Origin: JACOND01 sp051011135
GTDB taxonomy: Bacteria; Bdellovibrionota; Bdellovibrionia; Bdellovibrionales; UBA1609
DNA: 14,601 nucleotides
Direction: 5' to 3'
Assembly (NCBI GenBank): GCA_051011135.1
Contig: JBPCUO010000054.1
Location: 1-14,601, forward strand
A program made the position numbers and the translations under genes. The notes beneath the pieces were generated by a model. The model was not told the origin of the DNA. It ran no database searches and worked only from the letters and a program-made list of their open reading frames with translations. This document shows positions 8,791-14,601 of the stretch, piece after piece; the first letter of the stretch is position 1; each line of letters begins with the position of its first letter.

Positions 8791-8797
8791 TTCTGCC

Positions 8798-9178
8798 TTA
8801 CTCCATAAAAAAACGAACGCCTGTTCCTGCCATTAAATCAAAAAGACCTAAGACCAAACCAGAAACCATCAAAATAACGCAAACAACTGTTGTCATAGAA
8901 TAAATCTCTTTTTTAGTAGGCCATACAACTTTACGAACCTCTGTAACAACTTCATCTGCTAAACTTCTATAAGATTTTTTAAATTGAAAATAAAGAAAAG
9001 ATCCAAGCCCAACTGTAATAGGAATTCCATGGCGAAAAACATCCATGCTATAATAAGTTGCAAAAAAACCAACAGCTATAGAAAGGGTTTCAAAAAGAAC
9101 TCTAGCTACATAAGCCAATAAAAAGGAAAAAATAACAAAACTAACTGTTACTATTTTTAAATTTTCTGGCTTAACCAA
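8798..9178 (-). CDS. secE: Protein translocase subunit SecE (three-membrane-segment form)
   Basis: A 126-residue inner-membrane subunit that clamps the SecY channel. Three hydrophobic stretches are visible, at about residues 10-29, 50-66 and 94-116. Ahead of the last lies the family motif EVRKVVWPTKKE (80-91), which forms the amphipathic helix on the cytoplasmic face. The length matches the E. coli three-span form (127 residues), unlike the roughly 60-residue single-span SecE of many bacteria. The start is TTG (9176-9178), chosen because GGAG lies five bases upstream and no in-frame ATG exists before the stop at 9230-9232. The first internal Met is at residue 45 and would remove the first span. 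It is the first gene of the operon seen here. Confidence 0.95.
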   Translation of the reverse strand: MVKPENLKIVTVSFVIFSFLLAYVARVLFETLSIAVGFFATYYSMDVFRHGIPITVGLGSFLYFQFKKSYRSLADEVVTEVRKVVWPTKKEIYSMTTVVCVILMVSGLVLGLFDLMAGTGVRFFME

Positions 9179-9183
9179 AACAA

Positions 9184-9187
9184 CTCC
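9184..9187 (-). promoter_or_regulatory. secE ribosome binding site that fixes a TTG start
   Basis: GGAG on the minus strand with a five-base spacer to TTG. It is the only plausible Shine-Dalgarno sequence near the N-terminus of secE, and it decides the start in the absence of any ATG. Confidence 0.7.
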
Positions 9188-9314
9188 AAAACCAATAAAA
9201 AAGACACTCTGACCTAATATTAAACCCTTTTAACTATTCAATTTCCTTAGTAAAGTCAATCTTTAAAACCCGCCCAAAACTTCTTAATCTAAGATTTTTA
9301 AAAAACAGATTTCT

Positions 9315-9343
9315 AACATATAGCGTCATCAGCTAAGAAACAA
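9315..9343 (-). promoter_or_regulatory. Candidate promoter of the secE-rpoC operon
   Basis: On the minus strand TTGTTT (9338-9343) and TATGTT (9315-9320) are separated by 17 bases, giving partial matches to the -35 and -10 consensus. Transcription would begin near 9308 and leave a leader of roughly 130 bases before secE. In such AT-rich DNA chance matches are common, so this is a weak call. Confidence 0.3.
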
Positions 9344-9425
9344 GATTTTTTTAAATTGTTTAAAAATGTGCTTTTTTCTCAAAATTTCCGAAATAGGAAT
9401 TTAAGCTAAAAACAAGTAAAAATCT

Positions 9426-9446
9426 CTAGAAAAAGCATTTTTCTAG
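9426..9446. repeat. Perfect 9-bp inverted repeat (possible operator)
   Basis: CTAGAAAAA, a GCA spacer, and TTTTTCTAG form a 21-base near-palindrome 53 bases before the regulator's start codon. It overlaps the -35 position of the best plus-strand promoter candidate. It is not followed by a T-run, so it does not look like a terminator. A dimeric DNA-binding protein, perhaps the Fis-type regulator encoded just downstream, could bind it. That is inference. Confidence 0.5.
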
Positions 9447-9466
9447 TGCTAATTAAAAATTATAAC
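9438..9466 (+). promoter_or_regulatory. Candidate promoter of the FHA regulator gene
   Basis: TATAAC (9461-9466) matches the -10 consensus at five of six positions. The -35 position 17 bases upstream reads TTTTTC, which is poor, and lies inside the right arm of the inverted repeat. A promoter with a weak -35 and an adjacent palindrome could depend on an activator. Weak evidence. Confidence 0.35.
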
Positions 9467-9486
9467 TTTTTTTAACCCCTTAAAAG

Positions 9487-9492
9487 AAAGGA
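9487..9492 (+). promoter_or_regulatory. Ribosome binding site of the FHA regulator gene
   Basis: AAAGGA six bases before the ATG at 9499-9501, which supports this start. Confidence 0.8.
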
Positions 9493-9498
9493 TCTACT

Positions 9499-10761
9499 AT
9501 GTTAACAACAAAAATTAAAATCCCTAACAAATCTCAATCTGTCGGTTTTCTTTGTTGGGATAAAGGCGGTCATATTGAATCAAGAGAAGTTAAAAATTTT
9601 CTCAGTATTGGAAGAGAATCGACAAATCTTTTATCTTTAGAAGATCATTTTGTATCTCGCCATCACGCTCGCATTGAAAAAGACACAAGTTCTGGTTTTT
9701 TTATTTTAAAAGATATGCAAAGTCGCAACGGAGTTTTTTTAAATAAGAATAGAATCTATAAAGCCGTTTTAAGCCATAATGATAAAATCCAAATTGGAAA
9801 TCTTCAATTCACTTTCTCTTTTGAAAAATACAACCATAAATGGAAGTTAAGCGCTCAAAGCCTGAATCAAAAATGGAACGAACAATTAAGTCGTATTCCT
9901 CATATCGCTCAAACCAACTGCCCTATTCTTATTCTAGGACCTTCTGGAACAGGAAAAGAAGTTCTGGCTCAAACCATCCATAAAGCCTCTTCTAGAAACC
10001 AATCTCCTTTAGTAAGTGTTAATTGCAGTGCTTTAACAGAAACGCTTGTAGAAAGTGAATTATTTGGACATACAAAAGGAAGTTATACAGATGCTATCAA
10101 GGATCGCAAAGGAGCTTTTTTAGCCGCTTCTAAAGGAACTTTATTTTTAGATGAAATAGGAGATCTGCCTTTAAAGCTTCAACCTAAATTTTTAAGAGCT
10201 ATCGAGTATCAAGAAATTAAACCTGTAGGCTCTGACCTGACTTTAAAAACAGATGTTCGAATTATTTCAGCCACTCATCAAAACCTAAAAAGTAAAGCTG
10301 AAGAAAATGAATTTAGAAAAGATCTTTACTACCGTTTGAATGTTATTTCTATTCCTATTCCTGCTTTAAAAGATAGAATGGAAGATTTTGAATCTCTATT
10401 AAATAGTTTCACTTTAAAAGAAGGAGTTACTTTTTCTACCAAAGCCATTGAAATTTTAAAAAGCTATCATTGGCCTGGAAATATTAGAGAATTAAAAAAT
10501 ATGGTTGCGCGATCTAAAGCTCTTTTTACAAATGAAACTATTGATTCAGAAAAAGTATCTTTTCTTTTAGACCAAGGAGAAAAAGAAGAATCTTCTTTCA
10601 CCACTCTCAAAGGTTTAGAAAAAACAGCCATTACTAATTCTTTAAAAAGATTTAAAGGAAATCAAAGTAAAGTGGCTAATGCTTTAGACATACCGAGAAG
10701 CACGCTTCATAATAGAATCCAAGAACATGAAATCAATGTTAATAAGTTTAAAAGATCGTAA
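9499..10761 (+). CDS. FHA-domain, sigma-54-interacting-type transcriptional regulator (FHA - AAA+ - Fis HTH)
   Basis: A 420-residue cytoplasmic regulator. The N-terminal FHA domain (about 20-110) has the phosphothreonine-binding residues GR (38-39), SRHH (53-56) and NG (77-78), so it probably reads a Ser/Thr kinase signal and not a His-Asp phosphorelay. The AAA+ domain (about 125-355) has Walker A GPSGTGKE (147-154), Walker B GTLFLDE (213-219), the arginine-finger segment FRKDLYYRLN (272-281) and sensor II WPGNIRELKN (325-334). The Fis-type helix-turn-helix is at about 380-413. The loop that normally reads GAFTGA and contacts sigma-54 is GSYTDA (194-199). The ATPase motifs are otherwise complete, so it may still activate sigma-54, act constitutively, or work with another sigma factor. 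It is divergent from secE and convergent with polA. No partner kinase is in the window and the target genes are unknown. Confidence 0.93.
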   Translation: MLTTKIKIPNKSQSVGFLCWDKGGHIESREVKNFLSIGRESTNLLSLEDHFVSRHHARIEKDTSSGFFILKDMQSRNGVFLNKNRIYKAVLSHNDKIQIGNLQFTFSFEKYNHKWKLSAQSLNQKWNEQLSRIPHIAQTNCPILILGPSGTGKEVLAQTIHKASSRNQSPLVSVNCSALTETLVESELFGHTKGSYTDAIKDRKGAFLAASKGTLFLDEIGDLPLKLQPKFLRAIEYQEIKPVGSDLTLKTDVRIISATHQNLKSKAEENEFRKDLYYRLNVISIPIPALKDRMEDFESLLNSFTLKEGVTFSTKAIEILKSYHWPGNIRELKNMVARSKALFTNETIDSEKVSFLLDQGEKEESSFTTLKGLEKTAITNSLKRFKGNQSKVANALDIPRSTLHNRIQEHEINVNKFKRS

Positions 10762-10767
10762 AAAATT

Positions 10768-13293
10768 CTAATGAGCTTCTTCCCAATTATCTCCTATAGC
10801 AAGATTGACTTTTAAAGGAACTTTAAGTGGAGCGCAATTTTCCATAATAGAAATAATTTTTTGAGATTCAAACTTGCAAGTATCTTCAGGGCATTCAAAG
10901 AGTAATTCATCATGAACTTGGGAAAGGAGGGGTATCGGCAAGCTTTTATCTAGCTCAATCATTGCTTTTTTTACCAGATCACCAGCAGATCCTTGCAAAG
11001 GAGCATTGATAGCCGCTCTTTCTACAGCTGCTTTTAATCTAGGATTTTTTAAACTGGAAGGATCAAAAAATCGTTTTCGACCAAAAAGAGTTTCTACATA
11101 ACCCTGTTCAGCAGCAAGTTTTTTTGTATCTTCAATATAATCCTCAATTTTTTTAAATTTTTTAAAATAATTTAAAATGATCTCTTTTGCTTCTTGGCGC
11201 GATATTCCCAGATTTTCAGCTAAGCCATAAGCTCCTTGGCCATAAATAATTCCAAAATTAACAGCTTTACTTTTTCTTCTTAATTCTGCTGTAACCTCTT
11301 TTAAGGGTATATTAAAAACTTCACTGGCTGTTGCTGAATGAATATCTAAATTATTTTCAAAAGACTTTATCAATCCTGGATCCTCTGTGATGTGAGCTAG
11401 AAGTCTTAGCTCAATCTGAGAATAATCAGCAGAAATAATTTTATGATTTAAAGGAGCGATAAAGCATTTACGAATCTTTCGACCTTTTTCTGTGCGAATA
11501 GGAATATTTTGTAAATTAGGATTTACACTAGAAAGTCGCCCTGTAGAGGTGCTTGTTTGGCGAAATTTTGAATGTATTCTATTCGTTTTTGAATCCACTA
11601 AAGATAGTAAGCTATCTGTATAAGTTGTTTTTAACTTAAAAAATTCACGATGTTTAAGAATTAAAGGTATTGAAGGATGAAGATTTTCTATTTTAATTAA
11701 TTCATGGCTATCTGTCGAATAACCTGATTTTGTTTTTCTACCTTTTGGGAGCTTTAATTTTTCAAATAATAGGACTGATAATTGCTTAGGACTCGATAAA
11801 TTAAATGTCTCTCCCATTAAATCAAAAACTTGTTCTTCTATTTTTGATAAATCCTTTTCTAATTCTTTTGATAGTTTTTTAATAAGTGAAGTGTCTAATA
11901 GAAAACCTTCTTTTTCCATAAAATACAAAACAGAAACTATAGGAAGCTCTATCTCTTTTAAAACATGATCTAAGTGATTTTTTTTCAAAAGATCCTCCAA
12001 GCAAAAACGCAATTGTTGATGAGATTTGTAAATCTCTTCTAAAGTCGCTAAATCTTCTGAATTTGTTTTTAAATACACCTGGCATAAATCTTTAAAAGAT
12101 TTGGCAGCTTTGGAATCCAGTAAATGCCCTGCTAACATAGCATCCCATTCTGGAATAGGATGAGAACAGTTAAGATTTTTCCAAGAAGATTTCAGGTTAT
12201 AACCACAATAGCGAACCCACTTTTCATCCAGCAAAGATCCTACTTTTTGATAATCAGAAGGCTGTATAATTGTTATCCTATTTTTAAAAGCTAGATACAT
12301 ATGCTCTTCTTGAGATCCCAGCCAAACAGAAGCATAAGGCTCTAAATCTGCAAAAAATTCTTGTTGCGAAACAAGGCCCTTAGAAAAATTAGAAACTTTT
12401 TTCTTTTTAATAGGGAGTTGGTTATTTTCAGGGAAAAATATTTTTACAAAAGATTTAAAATTAAGTTCTTCTAAAAAATTTTTTAAATGATCTTGATCTT
12501 GTTTAGAAAATTCATGAACTTTCTTTAAAGCCGCTTTTTCTAAAGGTAAATTTATTTTAATATCCCCTCTTAAAGCAATGAGTTTTTTAGAAAGATAAGC
12601 TTGGTCTTTTCCCTTGGTTAATTTCTCTTGAAGAGACCCCTTAGTTAATTTTATATTTTTATAAATGTTTTCAAGATCTTTATAGGTTTTTAAAAGCTGA
12701 ACAGCTCCTTTAGGGCCAATGCCACGAACTCCAGGAATGTTATCACTAGAATCTCCAACAAGAGATAGATAATCTAGCATCTGATGAGGTAAAACGCCCC
12801 ATTTCTCTTCAACGCCTTTTGAATCATAAATTTTATTTTTCATGGTATCGTATAAAAAAGTGGTATCATCTACTAATTGAGCAAAATCTTTGTCACCACT
12901 TATAATATAAGTTTTTAATTGATGTTTTTTTCCATAATCCACTAAAGTCCCAATCAAATCATCAGCTTCAAAACCCGGTTTTTCTAAATAAGAAATTTTC
13001 AAAACATCCATCATTTTTTTTAAATAAGGAACTTGTTGTTCTAGATCCTCTGGCATCTCTTCACGATTCGCCTTGTATTCTGAATAAATCTCTGAACGAA
13101 ACGAACCTCCTTTGGTGTCAAAACAACTTACTACATAATCAGGAGATTCTTCTTTAATCAGTTTATTAAGCATCTTAAAAACACCATAAAGCGCATTGGT
13201 AGGCTCGCCCTTAGTATTTTTCATATTTAAAGAAATGGCATAGTAAGAGCGAAAAAATAAAGAGCTGATATCAATTAAATAAAGTTTTTTCAT
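10768..13293 (-). CDS. polA: DNA polymerase I (5' nuclease + degenerate proofreading domain + polymerase)
   Basis: An 841-residue repair and Okazaki-fragment polymerase (E. coli has 928). The 5' nuclease domain (1-290) keeps D8, D59, the EADD at 109-112, SGDKDF (132-137) and the helix-hairpin-helix region GDSSDNIPGVRGIGPKG. The middle region (about 300-460) matches the 3'-5' exonuclease fold by NLKSSWKNL and WDAMLAGHLL, but it lacks the DxE metal-binding pair (ASVW at that place) and the YxxxD motif. Proofreading is therefore probably absent, as in Bacillus and Thermus PolA. The polymerase domain is intact: STGRLSSVNPNLQNIPIR (583-600), motif A DYSQIELR (D623), O-helix RRKSKAVNFGIIYG (K676, F680, Y684) and motif C VHDE (D795). 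Its ATG overlaps the stop of the preceding gene as ATGA with no clear Shine-Dalgarno, which implies translational coupling. Confidence 0.98.
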   Translation of the reverse strand: MKKLYLIDISSLFFRSYYAISLNMKNTKGEPTNALYGVFKMLNKLIKEESPDYVVSCFDTKGGSFRSEIYSEYKANREEMPEDLEQQVPYLKKMMDVLKISYLEKPGFEADDLIGTLVDYGKKHQLKTYIISGDKDFAQLVDDTTFLYDTMKNKIYDSKGVEEKWGVLPHQMLDYLSLVGDSSDNIPGVRGIGPKGAVQLLKTYKDLENIYKNIKLTKGSLQEKLTKGKDQAYLSKKLIALRGDIKINLPLEKAALKKVHEFSKQDQDHLKNFLEELNFKSFVKIFFPENNQLPIKKKKVSNFSKGLVSQQEFFADLEPYASVWLGSQEEHMYLAFKNRITIIQPSDYQKVGSLLDEKWVRYCGYNLKSSWKNLNCSHPIPEWDAMLAGHLLDSKAAKSFKDLCQVYLKTNSEDLATLEEIYKSHQQLRFCLEDLLKKNHLDHVLKEIELPIVSVLYFMEKEGFLLDTSLIKKLSKELEKDLSKIEEQVFDLMGETFNLSSPKQLSVLLFEKLKLPKGRKTKSGYSTDSHELIKIENLHPSIPLILKHREFFKLKTTYTDSLLSLVDSKTNRIHSKFRQTSTSTGRLSSVNPNLQNIPIRTEKGRKIRKCFIAPLNHKIISADYSQIELRLLAHITEDPGLIKSFENNLDIHSATASEVFNIPLKEVTAELRRKSKAVNFGIIYGQGAYGLAENLGISRQEAKEIILNYFKKFKKIEDYIEDTKKLAAEQGYVETLFGRKRFFDPSSLKNPRLKAAVERAAINAPLQGSAGDLVKKAMIELDKSLPIPLLSQVHDELLFECPEDTCKFESQKIISIMENCAPLKVPLKVNLAIGDNWEEAH

Positions 13294-13583
13294 AAGTTGT
13301 CAGGAAAAATAAATATTAAATCCCCCTCATTTGTAAAATCTAATTTCTCTCTCACTTCCGATTCTATAAAATTAGGATCCGAAGTTTTTTTAATGCTTTC
13401 TTGAATTTTTTTATTTTTTTCTTTTGCGCTTTTAATGCGATTGCGGACAATGCTCAAATCTCGATTCATTTCAAAAATTTGCATAAAAGTCTGATCTAAA
13501 ACTGAAGTTATTAATAAAAAAGCCAGACAAAAAATTAAAATATGATAAGGCTTATGAAGAAGTTTTTTTATAAATTTTAACAT
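13290..13583 (-). CDS. ftsB: FtsB/DivIC-like septum formation initiator protein
   Basis: A 97-residue bitopic inner-membrane protein of the divisome. A short basic N-terminus is followed by one membrane segment (about 13-29), a charged, coiled-coil-like stretch (about 36-68), and the family's C-terminal block SDPNFIESEVREKLDFTNEG. FtsB works with FtsL and FtsQ to activate septal wall synthesis. Adjacency to eno is the same as in Pseudomonas and other Proteobacteria, where ftsB follows eno, and this supports the name. The sequence alone would fit any DivIC/FtsB family member. It starts six bases after the eno stop with no obvious ribosome binding site, and overlaps polA by four bases. Confidence 0.85.
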   Translation of the reverse strand: MLKFIKKLLHKPYHILIFCLAFLLITSVLDQTFMQIFEMNRDLSIVRNRIKSAKEKNKKIQESIKKTSDPNFIESEVREKLDFTNEGDLIFIFPDNL

Positions 13584-13589
13584 ATCATT

Positions 13590-14601
13590 TTATTTTTTAG
13601 GAAAAGCTCGATCTCCTTGAAACTTTCCTAAAGATCCCAGTTTTTTTTCAATGAAAAGAAGACGATTGTATTTAGCAGTTCTTTCTCCCCGTGATAAACT
13701 TCCTGTTTTAATTTGTTCCAGATCCCAAGCCACAGAAAGATCTGCAATGCTTGTATCTTCTGTTTCTCCACTGCGATGAGATATAACGCAAGTATACCCC
13801 GATTTTTTGGCTAAATCGATTGATTCTTTAGTTTCTGTGATCGTTCCTACTTGGTTGTATTTAACCAATAAAGAATTAGCGATTTTATTTTCTAAACCCT
13901 GTTCTAATCTCTTTTTTTGAGTGACAAATAAATCATCTCCCACTAATTGAATCTTATCTCCCAATTGCTCCGTTAAACTTTTCCAACCTGACCAATCTTC
14001 TTCTGAAAGACCATCTTCTATGCTTATAATATTATAAGATTTGACCCATTTTTTATAAATATCAATTAAATCTTGAGAAGATATTTTTTTGGATTCAAAA
14101 TGATAACGCTTTTTTTTATAAAATTCTGAAGCCGCACAATCCAAGGCTAAGCCTACTTGTTTAGAGTAACCCGTTTCCTCTATGGCAGAAACAATAAAAT
14201 CCAAAGCCTCATGGTGGGATCTAAAATTAGGAGTGAATCCTCCTTCATCGCCCACTGCAATCGAATACGATTTAGATTTTAATTTTTGTTTAAGGCAATA
14301 AAAAATTTCACAACCTGCTCTTAAAGCATCCTTAAAAGTATCAAAACCAAAAGGAACTATCATAAATTCTTGAATATCTAAATCATTACTCCCATGAGCT
14401 CCTCCATTAATAATATTCATTAAAGGAACAGGAAGTAAAAAATTTTCCTTTGTGGGATGTAAATACTTGTACAAAGGTTCTTGTTCAAATTGAGCCGCTG
14501 CTCTAACACAAGCTAAAGAAATTCCTAATAAGGTATTGGCTCCTAAATGCGTTTTAAGGAGGGTTCCATCTTTTTCTAATAAAAGTTGATCAATTAATTT
14601 T
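13590..14601 (-). CDS. eno: Enolase (5' end beyond the window)
   Basis: Phosphopyruvate hydratase, which converts 2-phosphoglycerate to phosphoenolpyruvate in glycolysis. The last 336 residues are present. The frame stays open to the right edge, and the residues before the first in-frame Met (my reading includes THLGANTLLGISLACVRAAA) match enolase, so that Met is internal and about 90 N-terminal residues are missing. Visible active-site blocks are IINGGAHGSNDLDIQEFM, VGDEGGF (catalytic Glu), LDCAASEFY, SIEDGLSEEDW and VGDDLF (the three Mg ligands), LVKYNQVGTITET (catalytic Lys), SHRSGETEDTSIADL and IKTG. All are intact. It is the upstream gene of an apparent eno-ftsB-polA operon, and its promoter lies outside the window. 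Confidence 0.98.
   Translation of the reverse strand, partial: KLIDQLLLEKDGTLLKTHLGANTLLGISLACVRAAAQFEQEPLYKYLHPTKENFLLPVPLMNIINGGAHGSNDLDIQEFMIVPFGFDTFKDALRAGCEIFYCLKQKLKSKSYSIAVGDEGGFTPNFRSHHEALDFIVSAIEETGYSKQVGLALDCAASEFYKKKRYHFESKKISSQDLIDIYKKWVKSYNIISIEDGLSEEDWSGWKSLTEQLGDKIQLVGDDLFVTQKKRLEQGLENKIANSLLVKYNQVGTITETKESIDLAKKSGYTCVISHRSGETEDTSIADLSVAWDLEQIKTGSLSRGERTAKYNRLLFIEKKLGSLGKFQGDRAFPKK

Larger units (their letters stand above)
9179..9498. other. Divergent non-coding control region between secE and the FHA regulator gene
   Basis: A 320-base AT-rich gap between two genes that point away from each other, so it should contain the promoters of both. I see no tRNA cloverleaf, no tuf remnant and no open frame of note on either strand. 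It contains the secE ribosome binding site, weak sigma-70-like promoter candidates on each strand, one perfect 9-bp inverted repeat and the regulator's ribosome binding site. No good sigma-54 promoter (GG and GC spaced by ten bases within TGGCAC-like and TTGC-like boxes) is evident. Confidence 0.7.

Noticed and set aside
9254..9259. TTGACT on the minus strand as the -35 box of a secE promoter
   Set aside because: It is a good -35 match, but the hexamer 17 bases downstream is TAGTTA, a poor -10, and neighbouring spacings are no better.
9467..9488. Possible hairpin around CCCC just before the regulator's ribosome binding site
   Set aside because: The stem is nearly all A-T with a G-T pair, and the predicted transcription start falls inside its left arm, so it would not form in the mRNA.
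11879..12085. Second minus-strand frame within polA
   Set aside because: It is an out-of-frame reading of polA without initiation signals. The polA frame is continuous through this region.
14472..14474. ATG as a start codon of enolase
   Set aside because: Enolase-like sequence continues in frame upstream to the window edge, so this Met is internal and the gene is cut by the window.
1..14601. A new defence, mobile or biosynthetic system
   Set aside because: All bases except the 320-base control region are occupied by known housekeeping genes and one regulator. There are no direct-repeat arrays, transposase or integrase genes, or attachment-site duplications that I can see.

Overview
The window is an ordinary housekeeping region of a low-GC (about one third G+C by eye) Gram-negative bacterium. 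RpoB and RpoC are proteobacterial-type: RpoB carries a lineage insert before its catalytic C-terminal part, and motif numbering is close to that of E. coli. The presence of a sigma-54 activator with an FHA input domain instead of a receiver domain suggests the former Deltaproteobacteria, for example a low-GC member of the Bdellovibrionota. That placement is an inference from gene content and not a phylogenetic result.

Bases 1-9178 (minus strand) hold one tightly packed transcription-translation operon, read right to left: secE, nusG, rplK, rplA, rplJ, rplL, rpoB and the first 648 codons of rpoC. Gaps between genes are 2-7 bases, except around rplL: 27 bases before it and 85 bases after it. 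The 85-base gap contains a perfect 14-bp stem-loop that probably sets the ratio of ribosomal protein to RNA polymerase subunit synthesis.

Bases 9179-9498 are a non-coding, AT-rich divergent control region with weak promoter candidates on both strands and a perfect 9-bp inverted repeat. There is no tRNA-Trp or tuf gene next to secE. Bases 9499-10761 (plus strand) encode an FHA - AAA+ - Fis-type helix-turn-helix regulator. Its sigma-54 contact loop reads GSYTDA instead of the canonical GAFTGA.

Bases 10768-14601 (minus strand) hold a second apparent operon, read right to left: eno (5' end outside the window), an ftsB/divIC-like cell-division gene, and polA. The last two overlap by four bases (ATGA). 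polA and the regulator gene converge with only 6 bases between their stop codons. PolA has intact 5' nuclease and polymerase motifs but a degenerate proofreading domain.

I found no mobile element, CRISPR array, tRNA, rRNA or defence system, and no clearly new system. The points most worth a second look are the variant sigma-54 loop, the rplL-rpoB hairpin and the palindrome in the divergent control region.
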